Shown here: positions 1-11,129 of the stretch, one piece after another
How the letters are laid out: each line of letters opens with the position of its first letter
Numbering within the stretch: position 1 is the first letter of the stretch
Notes under the pieces: generated by a model
What the model saw: only the letters and a program-made list of their open reading frames with translations
Database searches by the model: none
Told to the model about the DNA's origin: nothing
Made by a program: the position numbers and the translations under genes
NCBI GenBank assembly: GCA_947000775.1
Contig: CAMQGK010000038.1
Location: forward strand, 2,995,001-3,059,000
Source: Pterois miles
Lineage: Eukaryota > Chordata > Actinopteri > Perciformes > Scorpaenidae
Length of the DNA stretch: 64,000 nt
Reading direction: 5' to 3'

Positions 1-97
1 TCTGTCTGTCTGAGCTTCACCATGCAGCATGTCTAAGTTTCACCACACTGTCTGTCTAAGTTTCACAACACTGTCTGTCTGAGACACTTTTACCCTG
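1..97. repeat. Short minisatellite, about 23-bp unit
   Basis: The block reading CTAAGTTTCACCACACTGTCTGT recurs about three times with small changes and is cut by the window edge, so the full array may be longer. No gene is implied. Confidence 0.6.
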
Positions 98-1090
98 CGT
101 GTTAGTAAATAGCTACAACTCCATTAAATCCCGTTGATGTCATACTACTAGCGCTACTAGCTACTGGCCGATAGCCGGTTGTTTGGGAACAGAGACGTTA
201 ATACATCCACCACGGTACAGGCTGACAGCATACAGCCAATGGGTGGATTAGAAGATAATAAAAGTGATGAATTACAGCTAATATATCCATTATTACAGCC
301 ACATACAGCTAGCAGGAAGCTGTTACAACCAGATATGTCATATTCATGTGCAGAGCGGTGCAGTCCTGTGGGCCTGATGTGTCTGGTCAGAAGGAAAGAA
401 GCTGAAATACAAAACAGTGTGAAAGCTCTCAGCACAACAGACTGAACACAGCGGGAGGTGAGGGTGATGACAACCAATCAGGATGGGGCAGACTATCACA
501 GCCAGGCTAATACAAAGGCTGGAAATAAAATATGCGACATGACACACATGGTGAGAATATCAAAATAAAACAGGAATAACAAATAAACAAGAACAAATAA
601 AAGAAGACGGAAGACAAACACAAGATATGAAATCTAAAGAACAGATAGAACAAAAGAACGTATATCAGTAAGAAGTGAAAGTCAGTAGTTGGTTCTATGT
701 CAACATCAGCTCCCAGCAGCAGAGCTACACTTCCACCATTTTGGACTGAAAGCTACCAGACGCCAGTAAAACGTCGTACGAAAGTAAGACGTACAAAAGT
801 AGAACTACATTATTTCTATTCTATTGTCATATTTAATATCTACTGAAATGTCCTGTCTTGGACTATAAAATATAAACATAGAATAATAAACTATATACAT
901 TAGCAAAGTTACAATGATTTGTTCTATAAAAAACAATGGAGGTCGTAAATGTGCAGAATGAGAATGGAGTTTAGTTAAGACAGAAACTCTGAAGCTGAAA
1001 GTTGTTTGTGAGTCAGCAATGAGCTGTCGAGAGTTATTGCTTTATAATAAACCTTAAATAAGCAGACTTTTGTATCTCTGCGTATACTCT
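98..1090. other. Unique AT-rich DNA, no gene seen
   Basis: Open frames here (up to about 106 codons, for example minus 157-477) have no recognisable domain, no repeat support and overlap one another on both strands. I see no RNA gene or clear mobile element. Confidence 0.5.
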
Positions 1091-1094
1091 TTGG

Positions 1095-1160
1095 CCACAC
1101 TGTGACACTTTTGGACAGAGCCAGGCTCCAGTCTTTATGCTAAGCTAAGCTAACCACGTC
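1095..1160 (+). repeat. Fragment of a common teleost dispersed repeat
   Basis: The segment with CAGTCTTTATGCTAAGCTAA matches, with few changes, the segment at 17995-18055. I recognise this wording from many teleost intergenic sequences. Only a fragment is present and its transposon class is unclear. Confidence 0.45.
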
Positions 1161-1183
1161 TTGAATGTGCTGAACATACACAC

Positions 1184-1213
1184 ATTATTATTATCATTAT
1201 TATTATTATTATT
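1184..1213. repeat. (ATT)n microsatellite
   Basis: About ten ATT/TTA repeats lie directly upstream of the SINE. The SINE may have inserted into this AT-rich tract, so exact target duplications cannot be read. Confidence 0.85.
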
Positions 1214-1552
1214 GGGGGCGGCAGTAGCTCAGTCTGTAGGGAGTTGGCTTGGGAACCGGAGGGTCACCGGTTCAAGTCCCGATGGACCAAGAACTGAGTG
1301 TGAACTGGTAGCTGGAGAGGTGCCAGTTTACCTCTTGGGCACTGCCGAGGTGCCCCTGAGCAAGGCACCAAACCCCCAACTGCTCGGGGCGCTTGTCAGG
1401 AGCAGCCCCCTCACTCTGACATCTCTCCATTGATGCATGTGCATGTGTGTGTTTCGGGTCTGCACGTACCGTGTATAAGTTAACAAACAGAGTGTAAAAG
1501 TTGAATTTCCCCTCGCGGGACTAATAAAGGTTGATCTTCTTCTTCTTCTTCT
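1214..1552 (+). mobile_element. tRNA-derived SINE, full length
   Basis: This is a short interspersed element transcribed by RNA polymerase III and copied by a partner LINE. The 5' part resembles a tRNA: an A-box-like region (GTAGCTCAGTCTGTAGGG) and a B box (GGTTCAAGTCC) near 1270-1280. A conserved body follows (CTGGAGAGGTGCCAGTT, then CACTGCCGAGGTGCCCCTGAG). The 3' end reads GAATTTCCCC...GGGACTAATAAAGG and then a (CTT)n tail. Related copies lie at 16244-16542 and 61608-61852. The family is very common in spiny-rayed fish; I do not assign a database name. Short open frames inside it are not genes. Confidence 0.9.
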
Positions 1553-2163
1553 ATTAATAACCATCTGTACATCTGTCCTTCCTTCTCTTCAGCAGAAACC
1601 TGATTCAGCTGTGTGGGTGAACTGGACCTCTGTTTGACCTGTCTTTGACCTCTGTTTGACCTCTGCTTTCAGAGTGCATGGTGACTTATATGAGATTTGG
1701 AGGAAAAAGCAGGTCAAGGTAAAGCCCATAGATTACTTCTTCATGACTTATCTCACACCATCAGCCTTTGTCGTGCTGGTTATCCGTTGGTATTAGCCCG
1801 TTAGCGTGAGGTCCAATCAGCTTACAGATCCCAAACAGTTGACCCCCGCGAGACCCCAGCCCCTGAGTCCAGGTTAACGTCCTGTTTTCTAACTGCGTAT
1901 TACCTTTAAGCTGACTCCAGCAGTCATATGCACAGACTGGTGCCACCTAAACAAACACGCTACTGTGGGTTTCCCATCAGCCCCTGCAGTCACATGTTCC
2001 CTTTCTCACTTCTCCCGCAGATTAAGATGGCGGAGGGGCTTATCACAGATTCCTGGTAGGAAGGCGAGAACGAATACAGAGCAGGAGGAGCTAATCTGTT
2101 GAGGAATGGCTCACAGTCTGTAGTACCCTGTCCCTGACCTGCTGCCCCTGGACCAGGGCAGCG
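1553..2163. other. Unique DNA, no gene seen
   Basis: Mixed-composition sequence with a few TGACCTCTG-type short repeats near 1620-1670. No supported coding, RNA or mobile feature. Confidence 0.45.
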
Positions 2164-3035
2164 TCCGGCAGTGCCGACACGCTGCTGCATGCTGCCGACA
2201 CACTGCTGCTGCACACCACAGACACGCTGCTACTGCACGCTGCCGACACACTGCTGCTGCAGGCCACTGACATGCTTCTACCGCATGCCACCAACATGTT
2301 GCTGCTGCACGGCACCAACACACTGTTGCACGCCACCGACATATTGCTGCTGCATACTGCCAACACATTGCTGCTGCATGCTGCTGAGACGTTGTTGCTG
2401 CACGCCATTGACACACTTCTGCTGCATGCTGCCAACATGCTGGTGCTGCATGCTGCTGACACAATGTTGCTGCATGAAACTGCTGCGCACCACTGCATGC
2501 TACACTGCAAAAATTTAATGAATGCGCACCACCGACATGCTGCTACTGCATGTCACCAACATGCTGCTGCTGCATGCCGCCAACATGCTGGTGCACACCA
2601 CCGACATGCTGCTACTGCATGTCACCAACATGCTGCTGCTGCATGCCGCCAACATGCTGGTGCACACCACGACATGCTGCTACTGCATGTCACCAACACG
2701 CTGCTACTGCACGCTGTTGACACACTGCTGCACACCACCAACACGCTGCTGTTGCACGTCACCAACATGTTGGTGCTGCATGCTGCCAACACAATGTTGC
2801 TGCACCCTGCCAACACACCGCTGCAAACCACTGACACACTGCTACTGCACACCACAGACATGCTGCTACTGCACACCACAGACATGCTGCTACCGCATGC
2901 TGGTAACACGTTGCTGCTGCACGGCACCGACACAATGTTGCACGCTACTGACACATTGCTGCAGCACGCCACCAACGCGTTGCTGCATATCACTGACATG
3001 CTGCTGCTGCACACCACCATCACGCTGCACGCTGC
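2164..3035. repeat. CTG-rich minisatellite, 24-bp and 21-bp units
   Basis: Degenerate units of the form CCAACATGCTGCTGCTGCATG repeat for about 0.87 kb. A compound block of 69 bp (24+24+21) is duplicated in tandem at about 2531-2669. A non-repeat patch near 2476-2520 splits the array. Because units are multiples of three, long Leu/His/Thr-rich frames (for example plus 2272-3141) are open on several frames of both strands. I read these as repeat translation and not as a gene. Confidence 0.9.
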
Positions 3036-3229
3036 TCTGTTAAATGTTTCCAGTCCAACTCAGCACAACATTTCCATCTGCAAAATACTGATCCAAACAC
3101 AAACACACATGATTGGAGGAGACTCTGACATGATGAGGTGAGCTGTGACTCATGACACTGGTGTTCCACTTTAAATGGTCTTTAGACAGTGGAGGCCATA
3201 GTGATGATAATTTTATCTGCACTGACAGA

Positions 3230-3475
3230 GAAATGGAGGAAGGGAAGGAGGTAGGGAAGCAGGGAAGGAGGTAGGGAAGGAAAGTAGGAAGCAAAGAAGG
3301 AAGCAAAGACTTAGTAAAGGAGAAAAGGAGATAGTGAAGGAAAGATGGTGGCAGTTAAGTAGAGAAGGAAAGGAGATAGTGAAGGAAAGATGGTGGCAGT
3401 AAAGTAGAGAAGGAAAGGAGATAGTGAAAGACAAGAGGAGGTGGTGAAGGAAAGGAGGAAGGAAAGGAGATGAAG
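3230..3475. repeat. Purine-rich tandem repeats (GGAAGGAG-type)
   Basis: GAAGGAGGTAGGGAAG-type units are followed by longer units of about 56 bp containing AGGAGATAGTGAAGGAAAGATGGTGGCAGT. The plus strand is almost free of pyrimidines. Confidence 0.8.
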
Positions 3476-3579
3476 CAGGAGATCTTTGTCTTGTCTTCTA
3501 TTGTTGCGATGAGGCTGACAACATCGAGTTGATGGAGGACAACAGGAAGTCACCCAACAGGACAAAAGCAGAGCTGTCA

Positions 3580-3609
3580 GTGTGTGGGTGTGTGTGTGTG
3601 TGTGTGTGT
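3580..3609. repeat. (TG)n microsatellite
   Basis: About fourteen TG dinucleotides with one interruption. Confidence 0.9.
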
Positions 3610-3669
3610 CATCACAACACACACCAGCTGGAACAGAGAAAGAGTTAAATGTCACAGAGTGAGGATCCT

Positions 3670-3718
3670 GATCCTAGTCTCATCTGAGACTAGAGAACCT
3701 GATGGATCCATTGGTACC
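3670..3718 (+). repeat. Short dispersed fragment shared with 60848-60900
   Basis: The string ending AGAACCTGATGGATCCAT is found again, reverse-complemented and slightly changed, at 60848-60900. Too short to classify. Confidence 0.5.
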
Positions 3719-3794
3719 AACCAGGTCAGATTAGCTGGTAGTGAGGGAGGTTAAATAACGCTCCAAACTTGACCTCTGACCTCTAGATATGTGA

Positions 3795-3935
3795 ATGAAT
3801 TATGGGTTCTATGGATACCCACGACTCTCCCCTTTACACACATGCCCACTTTATGATAATCACATGCAGTATAAATGTGTTATTGTCTCCTATTTTAAAA
3901 TGGTGTATCTGAGCCACTGAGTGTCCCGTCACCCC
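3795..3935 (+). repeat. Fragment of a common teleost dispersed repeat
   Basis: GGGTTCTATGGATACCCACG, followed by CATGCCCACTTTATGATAATC, is wording I recognise as highly repeated in teleost genomes. Its class is unknown to me, and I see no second copy in this window. Confidence 0.4.
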
Positions 3936-4099
3936 GAGGAGGGGAAAGCTGGTCTACGTGGTGCCGAATAAAGGATCCATCAGGAACCAGAACTGAGGAG
4001 AGACAACAGAGAAGTCAAAAAGCAGGAAACATGGATTTATCTCTTTAAAGGTCACATGATGTTCATCAGTTCTGTAAATAACAAACACCCACCGCTGTC

Positions 4100-4440
4100 T
4101 GTCAGTCATAGGTCAATCCCCGCCCACCCACCGCTGACAGACAGCCCATCGTCATGACAACAGAGGCAGGAGGCGTCAGGGTGTTCCCCAGTGAGTGGGT
4201 GGAGCTCAGTCCGTTGGTCACTAGCCACTTCCTTATCTCCAGGTTTAATATGTACCGGTCCCGTGACAACCAGACCCCACATCCACATACTTCCTGGTTC
4301 ATGGTTATATGGATTATATGCACCATGAATTGATTTCATGCTGGTCAGGAAAAAAAATGTGAAAGTTGTGTCAATGAACATGAATCAATGCATTAGATTT
4401 AGAGACTATTTCACAAACTGAACTGCTGTAAGACTGAGCT
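4100..4440. repeat. Composite of dispersed repeat fragments
   Basis: Pieces resemble other places in the window: CATAGGTCAATCCCCGCCCA (compare 46567), CTTCCTGGTTCATG (compare 63508), and TTTAGAGACTATTTCACAAACT (compare 31536, 39737 and 47066). The pieces do not keep one orientation, so this copy is rearranged. Confidence 0.4.
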
Positions 4441-4646
4441 GGAATAAATTCATCAATTCATTGAGTTTGTCCGTCCATCCGTCGATCCTTCCATCCTTCC
4501 ATCTGCTGTCATTTTCAGAGCAGAACTCAGAAACTATTTAACTTAGGAGCTTCAGATTTAGTCTGATGGTTGACAATGTTGTGTAGTTGAGTCTTTTGCA
4601 AATGTGGTCTAGTTGTACCTTTTAGAGGTTAGAATTCCAGCATGGT

Positions 4647-4805
4647 ACCAGGGCTGGACTGGCCATCTGGCATACTGGGCATTTTCCTGGTGAGCCGATG
4701 TGCTTTTGGGCTGGTTGCTGATGAATTTCTTTTTTTCTTTCTTTTTTATGGCCCATAAAACGGGTAAATGGGCCTTACACTGGACTGGCCTGGCCCAATC
4801 ATATC
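4647..4805 (+). repeat. Dispersed repeat, probably a non-autonomous DNA transposon fragment
   Basis: Starts CAGGGCTGGACTGGCCATCT and ends GGCCTTACACTGGACTGGCC, wording I recognise as repeated in fish genomes. The two ends are only loosely inverted, so class and ends are inferred. Confidence 0.4.
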
Positions 4806-4949
4806 TTTAAACCCTTTCAACCCTTTGGGCTCTGTGCCAGTGGAGGAGAGCAGTCTATACTGTGGGGGTGAGTGAGCAGGGTGAGGGGGGTGAGCGGAGG
4901 TATGGGAGCCATGCTCATTTCTACCTTCCATTTCTTCACCAGTAGATAA

Positions 4950-6171
4950 AGACAGTCTGGAGGTTACGTCAGGTAACTGATGGCCTGGGAGTTACGTCAG
5001 GCAACTTACAGTCTGGGGGTTACGTCAGGTGTTACGTCAGGTGAATGATGGTCTGGAGGTTATGTCAGGTGTTTCGTCAGGTGACTGACGGTCTGGAGGT
5101 TATGTGAAGTGACTGACGGTCTGGAGGTTACGTCAGGTGTTTCATCGGGTGACTGACGGTCTGGAGGTTATGTGAGGTGACTGATGGTCTGGAGGTTACG
5201 TCAGGTGTTTCGTCAGGTGACGGTCTGGGGGTTACGTCAGGTGTTACGCCAGGTGAATGACGGTCTGGAGGTTACGTGAGGTGACTGACGGTCTGCAGGT
5301 TACATCAGGTGTTACGTCAGGTGACTGACAACCTGGAGGTTACGTCAGGTGTTTCGTCAGGCAACTGACGGTCTGGAGGTTATGTCAGGTGACTGACGGT
5401 CTGGAGGTTACGTGAGGTGACTGACGGTGTGCAGGTTACATCAGGTGTTACGTCAGGTGACTGCCGGTCTGGAGGTTACGTCAGGTGTTTCGTCAGGTGA
5501 CTGACGGTCTGGAGGTTATGTCAGGTGTTGCGTCAGGTGACTGACGGTCTGGAGGTTACATCAGGTGACTGACGGTCTGCAGGTTACATCAGGTGTTACG
5601 TCAGGTGACTGACGGTCTAGAGGTTACATCAGGTGACTGACGGTCTGCAGGTTACATCAGGTGTTACGCCAGGTGACTGACGGTCTGGAGGTTATGTCAG
5701 GTGACTGACGGTCTGCAGGTTACATAGGGTTACGTGAGGTGACTGACGGTGTGCAGGTTACATCAGGTGTTACGGTCTGCAGGTGACTGCCGGTCTCGGA
5801 GGTTACGGCAGGTGGGTTTCGTCAGGTGACTGACGGTCTGGAGGTTATGTCAGGTGTTGCGTCAGGTGACTGACGGTCTGGAGGTTACATCCGGTGACTG
5901 ACTTTCTGCAGGTTACATCAGGTGTTACGTCAGGTGACTGACGGTCTAGAGGTTACATCAGGTGACTGACGGTCTGCAGGTTACATCAGGTGTTACGTCA
6001 GGTGACTGACGATCTGGAGGTTACGTCAGGTGACAGACGGTCTAGAGATTATGTCAGGTGACTGACGGTCTGGAGGTTACATCAGATGATTGATGGTCTG
6101 GAGATTACGTCCAGTGACTGACGGTCTGGAGGTTAAGTTACGTTAGGTGTTACGTCAGGTGACTGACGTCA
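4950..6171. repeat. Minisatellite with CRE-like motif, 28-bp and 40-bp units
   Basis: Units read GACGGTCTGGAGGTTACGTC plus AGGTGACT (28 bp). A longer variant carries an extra GTTTCGTCAGGT block (40 bp). Dozens of TTACGTCA or close variants occur, and the array ends in a perfect TGACGTCA at 6164-6171. Short and long units alternate irregularly. Confidence 0.92.
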
Positions 6172-7110
6172 GAACTCTCCGGGTCAGGTCACAGCAAAGT
6201 TTTGTCCCAGATGAGTCCAGTCTACTGGTGGCGCTGTGTGACGTTGTTTGAACGGTTTCATGATGACTGGAGCTTTTTAAGCTCCTTCTGCTGCCTCTTA
6301 TATAACTCTGACTGGACTGAGCTCTGTGTTTGTGTGTTACTGAGCGGTGATGATGACGAGCCGGCACACGGTCACATGGTCCGTAAGAGGATTCGGCGTG
6401 GTGTCTGCCAAACGCCACGCTGCCGGTTTGTTGTTGTTGTTTCCTGCCATGTCTCACTCTCTAACCTGAAAGAGGAAGTCACTGAAACCACTTCTTGATT
6501 CTGTAGAGTTTAGCTTTTGTGCTGATTCACTGCAGCCGTCCAGAGCAAGAAACACCTCTCACTCTGTTATACAGTCGTTTTACTTTTTATTTGAATTAAA
6601 GCAGCCAGTGAGGTGAGATTGTTCCATCTTTAGACATTTTCTAAAAGTTTATTCATAATATGAGTAAGTTGTGATGTGAAGTGGGACAGCTGGCTGTTTC
6701 CTGTTACTAGTTTAAGGACATTATGATGTTCATGACTTGGTAATAATCTGAAGGATTTGTTCACATGGAGATGGTTTTGTAGTGACCTTCATGTGTTTTT
6801 CACTGGTTCTGAATGAACAGAATCATGACTCAGTTTGATCTGGACTGAGACCCAGAGACGTCCACTGACATTTTGAGGGTTAGGTGACCAAGTGTCCCAC
6901 TTTACAAGGGACTGAACAGCATTTTTATCCCTTGTCCGCCGTCCCACATATTAATTAATTAATTATGAGAAATTATTTAAAAACAATGAATTAATAATGT
7001 AATTGTTACCAGGACATGTTATCAGTTTTATTGTTTGCAATATTAGACACATATGTTTTTTACTATGTATCATACATTTCATGTTTTAAACACAATATCA
7101 TGTTAGATAT
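6172..7110. other. Unique DNA, no gene seen
   Basis: Overlapping open frames of about 100 codons at 6155-6498 have no recognisable domain. From about 6940 the sequence becomes AT-rich (TTAATTAATTAATTATGAG) and leads into the next array. Confidence 0.45.
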
Positions 7111-8215
7111 GAACATCAGCAAGCTAACATTAGCTTATACTGTTTAGCTAACTATAAGCAATGTTAGCTAACATTAGCTTATATCGAACAGCTTATATAA
7201 ATTAGCTAACGATAAGAAACATTAGCTAACATTAGCTTATATTGATTAGCTAACTATAAGCAATGTTAGCTAACATTAGCTTATATCGATTAGCTAGCAA
7301 TAGGAAATGTTAGCTAACAGCTTATATAAATTAGCTAACAATAAGAAACATTAGCTAACATTAGCTTATATTGATTAGCTAACTATAAGCAATGTTAGCT
7401 AACATTAGCTTATATCGATTAGCTAGCAATAGGAAACGTTAGCTAACAGCTTATATAAATTAGCTAACAATAAGAAACATTAGCTAACATTAGCTTATAT
7501 TGATTAGCTAACAATAGGGAACGTTAGTTAACAATAGGTTTTATCGATTAGCTAACAATAAGTGTAACGTCCCGCAGGACTTAGATTTATGTTCTATGTT
7601 GCATGCTTTTATTTTGGTGCACATCCTGTTTTATTTTGGCATGTTCTGCAAGTGCCTCTCCTCTCGTTGCAGTTCACTTCACTCCCTGCCCTGCATGCTT
7701 CCCGCCTTCACATTTGAGCACCTCCTCTTGACCTAGTTGTCTTCACCAGTCACCTGCGTCTGATCGTCGCCCCCGCCCCTGATTATAACCACCTGTCCAT
7801 AGGTAGTCACTTCCCTCACTGGTATATAAGCAGCGTCTTCCCCTTCCTCCTGTGCCAGTTCGTCGTGCTTCCTCGTGATCCAACTTACCAGCGTTTATTT
7901 CCTAGTGACCTGTTTTTCTGTGTACCGATACTCTGCCTGTTTTTGACCCTGCCTCTTGCCTAATACTCTGGATCCTGTTGCCTGTAAATGCTGCTTATCT
8001 GTGTACCGACCTGTTTCTGGAATAAATAACCCAGCGTTGTTGAAATCCACCTGTTTTCTGAGTTGTGCGTGTGAGTCCAAACCTGTCTGCCATACCCAGC
8101 GTTTCAATAAGAGACGTTAGCAAACATTAGCTTATATCAATTAGCTAAAAATAAGGAACGTTAGCTAACATTAGCTTATAGCGATTAGCTAACAATAAAG
8201 AATGTTAGCTAGCTC
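7111..8215. repeat. TTAGCTAAC minisatellite with 129-bp higher-order unit, split by a solo LTR
   Basis: Degenerate modules TTAGCTAACATTAGCTTATA plus TCGATTAGCTAACAATAAG make the array. The join AATAA/GAAACATTAGC recurs at 7216, 7345 and 7474, giving a 129-bp higher-order period. The array runs 7111-7562 and resumes at 8112-8215 after the inserted LTR. Confidence 0.9.
7563..8106 (+). mobile_element. Solo LTR, retrovirus-like/Ty3 type, 544 bp
   Basis: The element starts TGTAACGTCCC and ends CAGCGTTTCA, the usual TG...CA ends of an LTR. It is flanked by perfect 5-bp target duplications ATAAG at 7558-7562 and 8107-8111. A TATA-like TATATAAG near 7822 and a polyadenylation signal AATAAA near 8021 fit U3-R-U5 order on the plus strand. 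No internal gag/pol sequence or second LTR is present, so it is the usual product of LTR-LTR recombination. The superfamily (Ty3-like) is inferred only from size and target-duplication length. Confidence 0.88.
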
Positions 8216-8620
8216 TTATTTGATGATATGGAAACATTTTGTAAAGTTGTAACATTAAACTGAACAGTTGATAATGCAAAAAATGCGATATGATATGAAA
8301 AATGTGATATGATAGTGCTAGTTTTTAATAATGACCTAATAATTGATGGAATCCACCATATTGAAGGACAGACTGCTGATCCAGGAACTGGAAGCAGTGA
8401 AACATACTTAACACCAAAATCTTTGGGAAAAGAAACAAAAAACATAATGTTAACTTCAGGTTACTCCTCGTAGATCGTTGACTTTATAGTGCTTTTTATC
8501 CAGAACAAAATAAAGTGTGAACATTTGGAGAGTTAGTTACTTCCACATAGTATATGCCATAATGTCTAAATGACAGTGACTGGTGTTAAGAAATTAGTTT
8601 TGTCCTGTTCTGCTTCAGCG
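8216..8620. other. Unique AT-rich DNA, no gene seen
   Basis: No supported feature; only short open frames without similarity that I can name. Confidence 0.4.
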
Positions 8621-8621
8621 A

Positions 8622-9293
8622 GGATCAAGAGGAGTTGTTCTGATTATGGTTCCAGTAGGAGGAGGTGCACTGGTTCTAGTTCCATTAGGAGGAGGTCTCC
8701 AGTAGGAGTCAGTATTCCAGTTCTGGTTCCAGTATGAGGAAATGTTCTGGTTCTAGTTCCAGTTGGTGGTGATGTTCTGGTTCTGATTCCAGTAGGAGAA
8801 GGTGTCCTTGTTCTGGTTCCAGTAGCAGGATGAGTTCTGGTTCTGATTCCAGTCAGAGGATGAGTTCTGGTTCTGGTTACAGTAGGAGGATTTGTTCTGT
8901 TTGTTTTGTTAAGTAGAAGGATGTGTTTGTTTGTTTTAAGAGGAGGATGTGTTTGTTTGTTAATAGATGAATGGGTTTGATAAGAGGAGGATGTTCTGGG
9001 GTTTTGGTTACAGTAGGAGGATGAGTTGTGGTTCTGGTTCCAATCAGATGAATGCTGGTTCTGGTTACAGTAGGAGGATGATTCTGGTTCTGGTTCCAGT
9101 CAGTGGATGAATTCTAGTTCTAGTCTGTCTCCAGTGGATGATTTCTGGCTATAGTCTGTGTCCTGTGGATGAGTTCTGGTTCTGGTCTGTCTCCAGTGGA
9201 TGAGCTCTGGCTCTAGTCTGTCTCCAGTGGATGAGTTCTGGCTCTAGTCTGTGCCAGTGAGAGAGTTCTGGTTCTGGTTTGTCTCCAGTGGAT
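8622..9293. repeat. Minisatellite, GTTCTGGTTCCAGTAGGAGG type
   Basis: Degenerate units of about 28-32 bp (TTCTGGTTCTGGTTCCAGTA plus GGAGGATGAG) grade into a second variant at 9100-9290 (TCTAGTCTGTCTCCAGTGG plus ATGAG). A T/G-rich patch at 8890-8980 interrupts the array. Confidence 0.88.
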
Positions 9294-10420
9294 TTACAAC
9301 TCAGATAAGGAGAGACATTAATGCTTCTTTCTGCATCTTGTGTTATGTTGACCTCTGACCTCTAAACCTCTGCTAACAGGCGTGTTGGATCCTGGGACGG
9401 GAAGGTTAATGCAGTCACATAAATCGTGGCGATAGCGGTCGGCGGCGGTGATGAAGACAAGAGGCCTGACTTGTACTGCAGAGAGAGACGGTGGTGTTAC
9501 GGATGTGAAGGATTAGAGCGCTGTTTCCTCCCAGCAGATGTTTCAGCTGCTTCATTTACTGAAGTACGTCGGCAGCTCAACATACATCACTACAGATACA
9601 GAACCAGAACCAGGAGGGGGGCTGCTCTATCAGAGGGCCATCCGTCACTTTGGCAGGCAGGGAAACCGCCAGGGATGGGAACAGAAAACCGGTTCTCGTT
9701 GGTTCCTAGCTGTCTGATTCCTTGGCATCTCATAGCTCTCTCTTATCAATGCTTTGCAACAGTTACACACAATGACATGACGCCATACGTCATGTTTCAT
9801 GTTTGTTCAGAACCGGAGACCCGGCGGGAGAAAAAACAGAGCTCAACAACATGACGGTACTAAACCTGAGGTGATGCACCCTGTTTTTACCTGATAAAGA
9901 GACGCTGAAAACTACAGATCAGTGTAGAAATCAGCGGAAGGAGAGTTAGTAGCGTTAGCTGTTAGCAGCCATTAGCTGCTCAGTCCTGACTGGTTAAAGA
10001 ACAGAGATCCTAACGGCAATGGAAGCTCCACTGAGTTATTACTATGAGACGTTCAAGCTCTGCTCAGTGAAATTAGTACTGGATGAAGGTAACGTTATCG
10101 TGATGTGTTCAAATGTAGTTTAGTAAACTGTAGTTTTTGGTGAGAAACGTGAATAAATCCAGTTGTATGAAGATGATTTTATATCTATATAAAATGTTGT
10201 AGATTATAGAGATTTAACTTCCTGATTCTAGTTCTAAACAGATTATAATAATACATTATTAATTCAAATAGATAATAGAGAATTATGATCTGTTATAACC
10301 TCCTGACACTAGTTCGAAACAGATTATAATAATACATTATTATATAGAATAGATAAGTAAGTATACAGTAAAGTCTATGTATACTTGGCTCATACTGACA
10401 AGTATACAGAAAAGTCTAAA
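9294..10420. other. Mostly unique DNA with a putative DNA-transposon fragment
   Basis: A frame of 142 codons at 9426-9854 begins at GTG and not ATG, has no domain I recognise, and overlaps a likely dispersed repeat. That repeat lies at about 9670-9850 (CAGGGATGGGAACAGAAAAC, then CGGTTC), wording seen in fish hAT-like elements. AT-rich sequence around 10200-10350 holds two diverged copies of AACAGATTATAATAATACATT. Confidence 0.4.
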
Positions 10421-10424
10421 TAGA

Positions 10425-10908
10425 CAGTCTAAACAGTCTGCCCAGTTTAACTAGTCTGCAGAGTCTAACTATCTGCCCAGTCTGTCTAGTCTGCCCAGTC
10501 TAACCATCTAACCAGTCTGTCTAGTCTGCCTAGTCTAACCATCTGCCCAGTCTGTCTAGTCTACAGAGTCTAACCATCTGCCCAGTCTGACTAGTCTAAC
10601 CATCTGCCCAGTCTGCCCAGTCTAACCATCTGCCCAGTCTGCCCAGTCTGACCATCTGCCCAGTCTGACCATCTTCCCAGTCTAACCAGTCTAACCATCT
10701 GCCCAGTCTGACCATCTTCCCAGTCTAACCAGTCTAACCATCTGCCCAGTCTGACTAGTCTAACCATCTGCCAAGTCTGCCCAGTCTGCCCAGTCTAACC
10801 AGTCTAACCATCTGCCAAGTCTGCCCAGTCTGCCCAGTCTAACCAGTCTAACATCTGCCCAGTCTGTCTAGTCTGCCCAGTCTAACCATCTGACCGGTCT
10901 GTCTAGTG
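10425..10908. repeat. Minisatellite, TCTAACCATCTGCCCAG type
   Basis: Short modules (TCTGCCCAG, TCTAACCA, TCTGTCTAG) are combined in variable order for about 0.48 kb, so the period is not fixed. Confidence 0.9.
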
Positions 10909-11129
10909 AGTGAAGCAGAAACAGCCTCTCAGGTAAACATGTTTGGATCGTCTCGCCGTCTGTGATATGAAACCACACAATTACCAGTCTGAGCCCATAA
11001 TGATGAGCCACATCAATGCGTTACCATGGTTACACCCCCACATCAGCCCCACCGCCGTCGCATATACCTGTGCAGGCAACGCGCCACATCGCATCAACAT
11101 CCATTGGCAGGTCGGAGCACGGGGACGCT

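Noticed and set aside
1161..1564. Short frames over the SINE as small genes
   Set aside because: The sequence is a tRNA-derived SINE, and the same peptides appear at 16176-16482 for the same reason.
9426..9854. 142-codon frame as a gene
   Set aside because: Starts at GTG, has no recognised domain and overlaps a probable DNA-transposon fragment.
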